A stretch of DNA of 64,000 nucleotides from Enterococcus mundtii (GTDB lineage Bacteria; Bacillota; Bacilli; Lactobacillales; Enterococcaceae): positions 1,885,501 through 1,949,500 of the forward strand of contig NZ_CP025473.1 of assembly GCF_003957375.1 (NCBI RefSeq), given 5' to 3'. Below are positions 28,536 through 36,550 of the stretch, piece after piece. A program made the position numbers and the translations under genes. The notes under the pieces were generated by a model that saw only the letters and a list, made by a program, of their open reading frames with translations, did no database searches and was not told the DNA's origin. Within the stretch, counting starts at the first letter, position 1; every line of letters begins with the position of its first letter.

Positions 28536-31500
28536 TCATTGATCCAGTGTTTTCATGGCCGTTGCCATCATCAAACGGATTCGATTCAATTGATTGACGA
28601 CAGACGTACCTGGGTCATAATCGATTGCAGTAATGTTGGCTTTTGGGTAACGATGACGAAGCTCTTTGAATACCCCTTTGCCTACAACATGATTCGGTAG
28701 ACAGCCAAATGGTTGCATACAAACGATATTAGGCACATCATTTTCCAACAATTCAATCATCTCACCGGTTAAAAACCAGCCTTCACCGGTCTGATTACCA
28801 ATTGATAAAATCTGGCTTGCTTCCTCTGCTAATTGATGAATTGGTGTTATTCCATCAAAGCGTTGTGATTTCCTTAATGCTTTATCCATTGGCTTTACAA
28901 CATATTCAATCAAGCGGATAAGAAACTGCGCGACCCATTTGCTTTTTTTCGAATGACCTAAATGTTCATATTTCCAGATTTGGTTGTATAGCGAATAATT
29001 CATAAAGCCCATGATATCAGGAACAACGACTTCAGCTCCTTCTTCTTCTAATAATCGGACGATATCATTATTGGCTGTAGGTGAATACTTGACTAGGATC
29101 TCTCCAACAATCCCTACTTTAGGTCTCGTTTGGTTCGTTAGCGGAACCGTGTCAAAAGCATGGATGATTTTCACCATATTTCGATTGAAATTTGTCAAAG
29201 AACCATTTTTGACATTGCGTTCCACTCGTTCAAGCCATTGATGGTGCATTGCATCAATCGTGCCTTTTTCTATCTCATATGGTCGAGTACGGTAAACGAC
29301 CCGTTCAAAAAGATCGCCATATAAAAAAGCAACAGCTAAGCGTTTCAACAATGGCAATGTGAACGTAAAACCAGGAGAAGATTCTACCCCTTGATTGCCG
29401 AAAGACACAGAAACCACAGGTATCTGTGGGAAACCAGCTTCATCAAGCGCCTTTCGAAGCAGTGGGATATAATTAGTCGCTCGGCATCCACCTCCTGTTT
29501 GGGTCATCATCACGCTGGTATGATTTAAGTCATATGTGCCACTTTCCAATGCCTCGACTATTTGCCCAATTGAGATGATTGCTGGATAACACGCGTCATT
29601 GTTGACGTACTTTAACCCAACATCATTCGCATTTCCACTTTCTCTTGGCAAACAAACGACTTGATATCCCGAGGCTTTTAGAGCAACATCAACTAAACCA
29701 GATTGATGGATAGGACTCAACATAGGTAATAACAAGGTATGTGTTTTCTTCATTTCTTTGGTAAAAGTGATTTTATCTGGTATAAGAAATCGTTTTGTTG
29801 GGTGAAATTGTTGTTTGGTTCGTGCATCGACTGCCGCTTTTAATGAGCGCAAGCGTATCCTGATGGCACCTAAATTTGCACCTTCATCGATTTTTAGTAC
29901 AGTGTATAACTTGCCATATTGCCCCATGATTTCTTCCACTTGATCAGTTGTCACCGCATCGATACCACACCCGAAAGAGTTTAATTGCACTAATTCTAAT
30001 TCCTTAGATTTGGCGACGACTCGGGCGGCAGCATATAATCTTGATTGATAGACCCATTGATTCACTACGCGTAATTGCCCCACATCTCCTAGATGAGCAA
30101 TGCTATCTTCTGTCAAGACATGGAAGCCTTCTTGTGTGATCAATTCTGCAATCCCATGATTGATTTCCGGATCTAGATGGTAAGGGCGACCTGCAAGAAC
30201 GATGCCACGTTCATTGTTCTGATGTAGCATCCTTAAGGTTTCTTCTCCTTTTTGCTGAATTTCTTTTTTAAAATCGGCTAATGCTTCATATCCTTGGTGT
30301 AAGGCTTCTTTTATTTGCTCTTCTGAAAATCCATAATCAGAAAATGTTTGGTGTAACGTCTTTGCCACTGATGCTTCGTTCGCTAGATTCAAAAACGGCT
30401 GACGGTAATCAATCCGTCCTTCCCGAATTGCATCGACATTATTTTTGATGACATCTGGATAACTTTGAACGATGGGACAATTAAAATGATTGTCCGCTTG
30501 ATTGTTCTCCTTTTGCTCAAAGATCACGCCCGGATAAAAAATGCAGGGAACACCAGCATCGATCAGTGACTGGATATGGCCATGCACCAGTTTCGCTGGA
30601 TAGCAGACGGTATCGCTTGAAATCGTGTCGATCCCTTGTTCGTAGATTTTCTTACTCGAACGAGGGGATAAGACAACTCGAAAGCCTAAAGCACGAAAGA
30701 AAGTCTGCCAAAGTGGAAAGTTTTCATACATATTCAATACTCTTGGAATCCCGATTTCCCCGTTGACAGCTTCTGTTTTTCGTAATGGACGGTAACGGAA
30801 TAATTGTCGAGATTTTTCAGCCACTAAATTGATTTTTTGATCGGCTTTTTTGATTTTGATCTGTGCCCCACGTTCACAACGATTACCAGAAATCAATTTC
30901 CGACCATCAGAAAATAAAGTGACCGTCAATAAGCAATTATTCTCACACAACCCACAGTGCGTCAATTCTTTTTCTGTCGTCAACTGAGTCAATTCTTCAA
31001 ATGAGAGTACTTCACTTATTTCCCCTTTTTGATATTCTTCCAAAGCAATCAAAGAAGCGCCGTATGCACCCATCAATCCTGAGATAGAAGGACGAACAAC
31101 TTCTCTTCCACTGATTGTTTCAAATGCTCGCAAGACTGCATCGTTATAAAAGGTTCCACCTTGGCACACGATCTTATTGCCTAAATCTTCTGGGTTTCTG
31201 ATTTTGATCACTTTGTAGATCGCATTTTTGATCACAGAATAAGACAGACCAGCTGAGATGTCCCCAACAGAAGCGCCTTCTTTTTGGACCTGCTTGACCT
31301 TTGAATTCATGAAGACCGTACATCTGGAACCTAAGTCCACAGGGTTCTTAGCTGAAATAGCAGCAACCGCAAAATCTCGGATTCCATAACCTAATGACTT
31401 AGCAAATGTTTCGATAAATGAACCACAACCTGAAGAACAGGCTTCGTTCAATTGAATCGAAGACAATGCGCTGTCCTTGATCGTCATTGCCTTCATGTCT

Positions 31501-31814
31501 TGTCCGCCAATATCTAAAATAAAATCGACACCTGGTTGAAAAAAATTTGCTGCTTTATAATGCGCCATCGTTTCGACTTCACCAATATCGATTTTCAACG
31601 CACTCTTGATCAACGCTTCACCATACCCAGTCACTACCGCTTTACCGATAAAGCAGTCTTTGGGCATTTGCTGATACATATTTTTCAATACGTTGATGGT
31701 TGTTTCTAAAGGCTGTCCTTCATTGTTTCCATAAAATGAGAATAATAGCTCTCCTGATTGATTGATCAAGGTGACCTTCGTCGTTGTCGAACCAGCATCA
31801 ATACCTAGGAAAGT
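28536..31814 (-). CDS. 2-hydroxyacyl-CoA dehydratase activator family, main part (second frame)
   Basis: The open frame runs from ACT at 31814 to the stop at 28536, about 1092 residues, but the only usable start inside it is a TTG at 31769. That would remove the phosphate-binding motif GIDAGSTTTK, so I regard it as the continuation of the frame at 31805. It holds a second ASKHA ATPase domain with the cluster-binding pattern EACSSGCGSF and SRCTVFMNSK, then a DUF2229/HgdB-like region with many cysteines. In other lactic acid bacteria this family is one protein of about 1400 residues; a -1 shift here would give 1410. The substrate is not known. Confidence 0.8.
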   Translation of the reverse strand, partial: TFLGIDAGSTTTKVTLINQSGELLFSFYGNNEGQPLETTINVLKNMYQQMPKDCFIGKAVVTGYGEALIKSALKIDIGEVETMAHYKAANFFQPGVDFILDIGGQDMKAMTIKDSALSSIQLNEACSSGCGSFIETFAKSLGYGIRDFAVAAISAKNPVDLGSRCTVFMNSKVKQVQKEGASVGDISAGLSYSVIKNAIYKVIKIRNPEDLGNKIVCQGGTFYNDAVLRAFETISGREVVRPSISGLMGAYGASLIALEEYQKGEISEVLSFEELTQLTTEKELTHCGLCENNCLLTVTLFSDGRKLISGNRCERGAQIKIKKADQKINLVAEKSRQLFRYRPLRKTEAVNGEIGIPRVLNMYENFPLWQTFFRALGFRVVLSPRSSKKIYEQGIDTISSDTVCYPAKLVHGHIQSLIDAGVPCIFYPGVIFEQKENNQADNHFNCPIVQSYPDVIKNNVDAIREGRIDYRQPFLNLANEASVAKTLHQTFSDYGFSEEQIKEALHQGYEALADFKKEIQQKGEETLRMLHQNNERGIVLAGRPYHLDPEINHGIAELITQEGFHVLTEDSIAHLGDVGQLRVVNQWVYQSRLYAAARVVAKSKELELVQLNSFGCGIDAVTTDQVEEIMGQYGKLYTVLKIDEGANLGAIRIRLRSLKAAVDARTKQQFHPTKRFLIPDKITFTKEMKKTHTLLLPMLSPIHQSGLVDVALKASGYQVVCLPRESGNANDVGLKYVNNDACYPAIISIGQIVEALESGTYDLNHTSVMMTQTGGGCRATNYIPLLRKALDEAGFPQIPVVSVSFGNQGVESSPGFTFTLPLLKRLAVAFLYGDLFERVVYRTRPYEIEKGTIDAMHHQWLERVERNVKNGSLTNFNRNMVKIIHAFDTVPLTNQTRPKVGIVGEILVKYSPTANNDIVRLLEEEGAEVVVPDIMGFMNYSLYNQIWKYEHLGHSKKSKWVAQFLIRLIEYVVKPMDKALRKSQRFDGITPIHQLAEEASQILSIGNQTGEGWFLTGEMIELLENDVPNIVCMQPFGCLPNHVVGKGVFKELRHRYPKANITAIDYDPGTSVVNQLNRIRLMMATAMKTLDQ

Positions 31815-32767
31815 CCCCCCTGATGGGTAGCTAGCGCACGTTCTTGCACCTTCGCTTTTTCGTGTCGTCTACGAAAATCAGCTAACTCTTGATCGTTCTG
31901 AAACAGTGGCGCTAAAGAACGAGATGGATGAAGCAACTCTTGCTCTTGGCTTTTCAATTTCTGGACTAATTCACTGAGTGTTTTTTCCTTTGAAGCTTTT
32001 GCGTGATAAGCTGCTCCTAATGCTACGAATAGTTGCGGATTTTCTGGAAAAATCACTTCTTCTGTCGATAGACTAAGCGTTTCAATAAAGCGTTGGCGCA
32101 ATTCGGACATAAAGTAAAGTGGGCCACCTAAAAAGGCGACCTTTCCTTTGATCTTTCTGCCTGCTGCTAAACCAGCGATCGTTTGATTGACGACGGCTTG
32201 AAAAATACTAGCAGCGATATCAGCTTTCGCCGCTCCTTCGTTGATCAGTGGTTGTACATCCGTTTTAGCAAATACACCACAGCGAGAGGCAATCGGATAA
32301 AGCTGTTGGTATGCTTTGGCTAGTTCATTCAACCCATTTGCATCGGTTTTCAATAGTGCGGCCATCTGATCAATAAATGCGCCTGTCCCTCCCGCACAGC
32401 TACCATTCATGCGTTGTTCTAAAGAAGAACCAAAAAAAGTGATTTTAGCATCTTCTCCCCCTAATTCAATTGCTACATCTGTTTCGGGAATCCTTTCTTC
32501 GATCGTTTTTGTACATGCAATCACTTCTTGGATAAAAGGTAATTGTAGATGTTCCGCTAAGCCCATACCGCCAGAACCAGTGATGGCAAAAGCAATCCCC
32601 TGATCTTGTAAGGTTGTTTTGGCTTCTTCTAATATATTGATGGTTGCTTTTCTGATATCTGCATAATGTCGTTCGTATTTAGCAAAAAGAGTTTCACCAT
32701 GTTTATCAAGAATCACTAATTTTACTGTCGTTGAACCTACATCGATACCTCCGTACATTTTCATCAT
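31805..32767 (-). CDS. 2-hydroxyacyl-CoA dehydratase activator family, N-terminal part (first frame)
   Basis: A 320-residue BadF/BadG/BcrA/BcrD-type ATPase. The first phosphate motif is GIDVGSTTVK near the N-terminus, followed by ELGGEDAKITFF, and the [4Fe-4S] ligands lie in NGSCAGGTGAF and SRCGVFAKTD. Family members use ATP to pump electrons into radical dehydratases. The frame stops at TAG (31807-31805) just after GGG GGA, while the other frame continues the normal sequence TFLGIDAGSTTTK. AGGTGG precedes the start. A 32-bp inverted repeat at 32786-32817 lies immediately upstream, pointing to control by the divergent TetR protein. Confidence 0.82.
   Translation of the reverse strand: MMKMYGGIDVGSTTVKLVILDKHGETLFAKYERHYADIRKATINILEEAKTTLQDQGIAFAITGSGGMGLAEHLQLPFIQEVIACTKTIEERIPETDVAIELGGEDAKITFFGSSLEQRMNGSCAGGTGAFIDQMAALLKTDANGLNELAKAYQQLYPIASRCGVFAKTDVQPLINEGAAKADIAASIFQAVVNQTIAGLAAGRKIKGKVAFLGGPLYFMSELRQRFIETLSLSTEEVIFPENPQLFVALGAAYHAKASKEKTLSELVQKLKSQEQELLHPSRSLAPLFQNDQELADFRRRHEKAKVQERALATHQGGLS
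31812..31821 (-). other. Six-G slippery site joining the two frames
   Basis: On the minus strand the zero-frame reads CAG GGG GGA CTT TCC TAG. A -1 slip on G GGG GGA re-enters ACT TTC CTA GGT ATT GAT, restoring the family sequence. A seventh G would have the same effect. Whether this is a mutation, a phase-variable tract, a programmed shift or a sequencing error cannot be told from the window. Confidence 0.6.
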
Positions 32768-32785
32768 CTCGCCACCTTCTTAAAA

Positions 32786-32825
32786 AGACGCTTTGTTGAA
32801 CATTGAACAAACCGTCTGTTATACT
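32786..32825. promoter_or_regulatory. tetR promoter overlapped by a 32-bp inverted repeat
   Basis: AGACG-C-TTTGTT-(8 bases)-AACAAA-C-CGTCT (32786-32817) is symmetric apart from the C/C pair and the centre. A plus-strand promoter for tetR, TTGAAC (32796-32801) and TATACT (32820-32825), 18 bases apart, lies within it. The arrangement fits a TetR operator that controls both divergent genes. Confidence 0.6.
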
Positions 32826-32937
32826 ACATATATCTATTCTAAAACGATTTAGAGCGATTGCAATAAGCAATAATCGTCAGTTTGTGAGATAAACAACAAT
32901 TATGTGCGATTTGTCGACCAAAAGTGAGGAGATTTTT

Positions 32938-33546
32938 ATGATGAAGAAAAACGATCTTCGAGTGAAACGTACCAATAAAATGATTATTGAAGCGTTCTTA
33001 CGTTTATTAGAAACAAAAAGTATGGAGCGGATCACGATCCAAGAAATCGCCGATGAAGCAATGATCAATCGTGCAACATTTTATGCTCATTTCAAAGATA
33101 AACAAGATCTTTATGAGCATTTATTCCATATCGCTATCCAGACATTTACCTCGATTTTAGATTTGGAACCCTTGATGGAAGGTAATAAATTGAAGCTGAA
33201 ACGGGTCAACCGCGCCTTAACTCAAATTTACCAATTGGTGGTTGAGAACAAAGCCATATTTATTACGACTTTAGACGGCACTTCGATCGAGTTTTTCAGG
33301 AAAAAGTTGAAAATTTTCTTATCAGAAAAATACGCCACTATCTTTGATCGTTTAAAAATCACAGAGAACGAACTAGAAGTACCTATTGACTTTATCACAG
33401 AATACATAACTGCCATTTTTACCGGTACTTTACATTGGTGGGTCACTAGTGAAACCGAGATGACACCACAGCAGTTAGCTACTTTAGTCATCAAATTAGT
33501 AGGAAATGGTCACTTGACCGTCTTAGGAATCGAGATTGAAAAATAA
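32938..33546 (+). CDS. TetR/AcrR family transcriptional regulator
   Basis: A 202-residue repressor. The N-terminal helix-turn-helix (residues 10-55) shows ITIQEIADEAMINRATFYAHF, the usual TetR recognition-helix region, and the C-terminal ligand domain is helical. The start at 32938 has GAGGAG six bases upstream. It is divergent from the dehydratase activator gene with a long inverted repeat between them, so it probably represses that gene and itself. The inducing ligand cannot be inferred. Confidence 0.9.
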   Translation: MMKKNDLRVKRTNKMIIEAFLRLLETKSMERITIQEIADEAMINRATFYAHFKDKQDLYEHLFHIAIQTFTSILDLEPLMEGNKLKLKRVNRALTQIYQLVVENKAIFITTLDGTSIEFFRKKLKIFLSEKYATIFDRLKITENELEVPIDFITEYITAIFTGTLHWWVTSETEMTPQQLATLVIKLVGNGHLTVLGIEIEK

Positions 33547-33597
33547 CAAAAGCTCTGAAGAACACAAGATTATGTGAACTTCAGAGCTTTTGTTATT
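33542..33597. terminator. Bidirectional terminator after tetR
   Basis: AATAACAAAAGCTCTGAAG pairs perfectly with its complement across an 18-base loop. It overlaps the tetR stop and ends next to the stop of the convergent 56-residue gene. Confidence 0.85.
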
Positions 33598-33598
33598 C

Positions 33599-33769
33599 TT
33601 AACGATTTTTAGACAACCATTTTTTGGTATGGTTTGTTGGACGTTTCGCTTTGATTTGGACAAATTTTTCTGATTTTTTCGGTACATGGATCTCTACATT
33701 GTACTTCTCCGATTTGATCATATCGTAAATCTTTTCTGCGGTTTCATCTACTTTTTGTTTCCACTTCAT
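33599..33769 (-). CDS. Small basic hypothetical protein, 56 residues
   Basis: An open frame of 57 codons starting MKWKQKVDET and ending KKWLSKNR, rich in lysine and with no membrane segment. AGGAGG lies eight bases upstream of the ATG, which is as strong as any SD in the window, and the frame is followed by a terminator hairpin. These signs make it a likely real gene, although I do not recognise the family. Being below 60 residues, it is easily missed. Confidence 0.65.
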   Translation of the reverse strand: MKWKQKVDETAEKIYDMIKSEKYNVEIHVPKKSEKFVQIKAKRPTNHTKKWLSKNR

Positions 33770-33847
33770 TTGTGCCGCCTCCTTTTTTCTTCTTATATCT
33801 ACTCTAGCCTATAATAGCAAAATCAGCAAGAAACAAGATGTTTTACA

Positions 33848-33880
33848 CAAAAAAAAGAGTGATCTGCAACTGATCACTCT
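33848..33880 (-). terminator. Terminator after the tRNA pair
   Basis: AGAGTGATC (33856-33864) pairs with GATCACTCT (33872-33880), and the minus-strand stem is followed by eight or more T. Confidence 0.85.
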
Positions 33881-33885
33881 AGGAA

Positions 33886-33957
33886 CTGGGGTAGCTGGAT
33901 TCGAACCAACGCATGAGGGAGTCAAAGTCCCTTGCCTTACCGCTTGGCTATACCCCA
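33886..33957 (-). tRNA. tRNA-Gln (anticodon TTG)
   Basis: A 72-base cloverleaf: acceptor stem TGGGGTA/TACCCCA with G as discriminator, D-loop containing AGCGGTAAGGC, anticodon loop CTTTGAC, and T-arm GGTTCGAATCC. The 3' CCA is not encoded. It is transcribed with tRNA-Tyr six bases upstream and ends before a terminator. Confidence 0.95.
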
Positions 33958-33963
33958 ATGAAA

Positions 33964-34044
33964 TGGAGGAGAGTGGATTCGAACCACTGAACCCTAAGGA
34001 ACGGATTTACAGTCCGTCGCGTTTAGCCACTTCGCTACTCCTCC
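33964..34044 (-). tRNA. tRNA-Tyr (anticodon GTA)
   Basis: An 81-base class II tRNA: acceptor GGAGGAG/CTCCTCC with discriminator A, anticodon loop CTGTAAA, an extra arm as expected for tRNA-Tyr, and T-arm GGTTCGAATCC. No encoded CCA. It forms a two-gene tRNA unit with tRNA-Gln. Confidence 0.95.
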
Positions 34045-34131
34045 GAAAGGTTTGTATCAACCTGACTTAGTTATAATACCTAATTTTCCAAGTGATTGCA
34101 ACCCTTTATTGAAAATTTTTTTGATATTTTT

Positions 34132-34365
34132 TTATTCGTGTAAATTCCAATGACGAATCACTGTTTCTATCGCATTTTCAAGACTTTTTTCTTTGCCAAA
34201 GTCTTCTTCTCCCAAGAAAATCTCAAATTCTTTTGGTCCATACGCTAAAATTTCACCGATCATTTTTTTACCAATAAATAACTGCGTTACCTCATATGTG
34301 TTCCCTTTGATCGTTTTTTTGATCTCTTCGGTACGCACTTCAATATCTTTATTCTTTTTTGACAT
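34132..34365 (-). CDS. DUF2969 family protein
   Basis: A 77-residue acidic cytoplasmic protein with the pattern GNTYEVTQLFIGKKMIGEILAY and a C-terminal AIETVIRHWNLHE, matching DUF2969 of lactic acid bacteria. No reaction is known. The start at 34365 has AGGTGGG upstream. The tRNA pair follows after about 90 bases. Confidence 0.75.
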   Translation of the reverse strand: MSKKNKDIEVRTEEIKKTIKGNTYEVTQLFIGKKMIGEILAYGPKEFEIFLGEEDFGKEKSLENAIETVIRHWNLHE

Positions 34366-34439
34366 TATTTCCCACCTCTTCAATAGTTTATCACATTTAA
34401 CGGCAGAAAACATTCACTGCGCGCCTTCTATTTGATAAT

Positions 34440-35324
34440 TTATTTTCTTACTTCTTGTTGCGCTAGATAATTTGCCGCTGCCCCTATCAGGTTCGCATCA
34501 TTGCGATACTCACACAGGGTGATTAATGGATCAAAATCATTCAACCCAAAATGGCTCGTCAATTTTTTCATCCGTTGATTGATTTCTGTCAGTAATCCCT
34601 CTTTTGCAGAAATTCCGCCACCCAATACGATCACTTCTGGATCAAAAGAAAATTGAATACTAAATAACCCTTTTGTTAAATAATCATAAAAAGATTCAAC
34701 TTCTTCTTGTGCGAGAGGATCACCATTTTCTGCTAATTCAAAGACTTCTTTTCCACTAAAGGTATTTTTATCTAATCCTTTGCGTTCACAGTACCGCCAC
34801 GCCATTTGGACTGCCGTTCCTAATGTACTGAATGTATGCTCTCCATTAAGAAACATCAACCCAAATTCTCCGCCATAAAGATGAGCGCCTTTATTCAATT
34901 CACCATTAGTGAACATCGCACCACCTACGCCTGTACCAATCACTACAAAAGCAACATTTTGATAGCCACGAGCAGCACCTTCATAAAACTCAGCCATTCC
35001 CGCACAATTCGCATCATTTTCCATAGCAACTGGCAGACCAAACAATTCCGTTAATTCAGTATAAATATCAAATCCATGGATATAAGGGATCGCGCTGATA
35101 CCTTCAATCACTTGTCGTTGGCTGTTCACAACACCTGGTGCACTAAAGGCGACCCCACTGATTGCTACTTCTTGTGATAATTGCTGGAATACCGATGATA
35201 ATTGCGCTTTCATTTCTTTCCATGTAGCTGGTGTTGTGAACTGACCTTTATGTGTTAGTGTTTCTTGTTCCCAATAACCATATTTGACAGCTGAACCGCC
35301 AAAATCGAATGCTAAAATCCCCAT
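34440..35324 (-). CDS. ROK family sugar kinase
   Basis: A 294-residue ROK protein without a DNA-binding domain, hence a kinase. ATP-binding motifs are DFGGSAVKYG at residues 5-14 and VIGTGVGGAMF near 128, and the substrate region has ENDANCAGMAE. The cysteine-rich zinc motif of many ROK glucokinases is absent, as in the beta-glucoside kinase-like subgroup. It likely phosphorylates a hexose or N-acyl hexosamine. It appears monocistronic; the sugar is unknown. Confidence 0.85.
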   Translation of the reverse strand: MGILAFDFGGSAVKYGYWEQETLTHKGQFTTPATWKEMKAQLSSVFQQLSQEVAISGVAFSAPGVVNSQRQVIEGISAIPYIHGFDIYTELTELFGLPVAMENDANCAGMAEFYEGAARGYQNVAFVVIGTGVGGAMFTNGELNKGAHLYGGEFGLMFLNGEHTFSTLGTAVQMAWRYCERKGLDKNTFSGKEVFELAENGDPLAQEEVESFYDYLTKGLFSIQFSFDPEVIVLGGGISAKEGLLTEINQRMKKLTSHFGLNDFDPLITLCEYRNDANLIGAAANYLAQQEVRK

Positions 35325-35389
35325 AATTATTTGTTCCTCCTCGATAGTTTTTCATCATTACTTTCATTATGAAACGCTTTCTTTTCATT

Positions 35390-35839
35390 CTATAATTCTT
35401 TGGCTAAAGTGACTTGATCTCTCAGAAGTATTCCTTCTTCATAGATTGGTTCTGGGTAGTTATTGATGAAGTAATCCTTTTCCCTTGATACTTCTTTAAA
35501 TCCTTTCTTTTGATAGAGGTATAACGCTGGATTCGTAATACTTCCTGTACGGATTAATATTTTTGTTAGTTGTTTGCATTCTTTGCTAAACTGTTCGAGT
35601 GCATGGTCAATCAGCTTGCCACCGATTCCTCTTCCTTGATGCGCATCAGCAACAGAAACATTCATGATCTCACATTCCGTTTCTCTGATTTCATAAACAA
35701 GCACACCAATCACTTCATCATGCTCTTTCCAGATAAATCCATCGCCATTAGTCACATAAGCGATCACTTTGTCTTTATCAGGATCCGCTTCTAGTAGTAA
35801 CGCCCATGGTAAGTCACTTTTGTTCAATTGTTGAAACAT
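35390..35839 (-). CDS. GNAT family N-acetyltransferase
   Basis: A 149-residue GNAT protein with motif A QGRGIGGKLIDHAL near residue 75 and a C-terminal YLYQKKGFKEVSREKDYF. The start at 35839 has GGGAGG upstream; the longer frame adds nine residues overlapping that SD. Substrate unknown. It lies between a ROK kinase and yidD without clear functional linkage. Confidence 0.83.
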   Translation of the reverse strand: MFQQLNKSDLPWALLLEADPDKDKVIAYVTNGDGFIWKEHDEVIGVLVYEIRETECEIMNVSVADAHQGRGIGGKLIDHALEQFSKECKQLTKILIRTGSITNPALYLYQKKGFKEVSREKDYFINNYPEPIYEEGILLRDQVTLAKEL

Positions 35840-35871
35840 TGCTTCCTCCCATCTTATAAAAATCAATGACT

Positions 35872-36147
35872 CTATTTTTTGTATTTTTTATAGTCTGGCA
35901 TCGTTTGATCTTCTTTATTACGTGTCAAACGAAAGTTACGAGGCACATAATCGATACCGCCTTTCACAAATGGGTGACAACGAAAGATGCGTGCTGTTCC
36001 CATTAGAGTTCCTTTGAGCGCACCATGTACTTGGATGGCTTGGATCATGTAATTGGAACAAGTTGGATAATACCGACAACTTGGTGGGAACGCAGGTGAA
36101 ATAAAACGCTGGTATCCTCGAACTAAATAAATTAAAATCTTTTTCAT
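35872..36147 (-). CDS. yidD: Membrane protein insertion efficiency factor YidD
   Basis: A 91-residue protein with an N-terminal amphipathic helix and the signature [18 protein letters not shown], which fixes the family. YidD assists YidC-dependent membrane insertion. The start at 36147 has GGAG eight bases upstream; the longer frame extends into the neighbouring repeat-rich intergenic region. Basic C-terminal tail. Confidence 0.93.
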   Translation of the reverse strand: MKKILIYLVRGYQRFISPAFPPSCRYYPTCSNYMIQAIQVHGALKGTLMGTARIFRCHPFVKGGIDYVPRNFRLTRNKEDQTMPDYKKYKK

Positions 36148-36212
36148 ATTTTCATCTCCATAAAAAAGAGGATTGGTCATACATCCACTTACCATCCCCT
36201 ATACCCGGATAA

Positions 36213-36327
36213 ACGGTGTTCTAAAAGCAACTCCTACAGAAATAAGCGCCAAAACCCAAAAATATGAAAAGCTATTTTCGGATTTTGGCGCTTATTTCTC
36301 GGAGCTGTACGCTTTTGCCACAACCTC
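36213..36327. repeat. Dispersed intergenic element, full copy of 115 bp
   Basis: Runs from ACGGTGTTC (36213-36221) to CACAACCTC (36319-36327). The arms GAAATAAGCGCCAAAA and its complement, plus weaker pairing outside them, give a long hairpin that also serves as a terminator region between epuA and yidD. The ends and the AATATGAAAAGCTATTTT core match the copy at 10163-10276 (opposite orientation). Confidence 0.65.
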
Positions 36328-36359
36328 TTTTTATCTTATCTGTTACCTAATTTACACAC

Positions 36360-36536
36360 TTAACTAAAGAAATCGAAGATATGCAACCATAAGCTCGGTT
36401 GAAAGACCTTGAATGGACTTCCACCGCCAATCAAACCATATCCGATCATTGTTCCAATGATGAATAATAGGAGTACAAGTAAAATGACAGCTAAAATTTT
36501 TACCAAACTTATCAAAATATAGCGTGGATTCGTCAT
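36360..36536 (-). CDS. epuA: EpuA/small RNA-polymerase-subunit-beta-like membrane protein
   Basis: A 58-residue protein read in a frame hidden behind a longer spurious frame (36364-36546). After MTNPRYILISLVKILA it has one hydrophobic helix, then a glycine-rich turn (GYGLIGGGSP) and a C-terminal aromatic segment. This is the small protein often annotated as DNA-directed RNA polymerase subunit beta or EpuA, found next to murA in streptococci and enterococci. It starts 14 bases after murA. Function is not established; it is probably membrane-anchored. Confidence 0.75.
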   Translation of the reverse strand: MTNPRYILISLVKILAVILLVLLLFIIGTMIGYGLIGGGSPFKVFQPSLWLHIFDFFS

Positions 36537-36550
36537 CTCTCGTCACATCC

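Noticed and set aside
36364-36546. Open frame of 60 codons in the region between murA and yidD
   Set aside because: The product is not hydrophobic in a sensible way. The overlapping frame 36360-36536 gives a single-helix protein that matches the EpuA family, so that frame was annotated.
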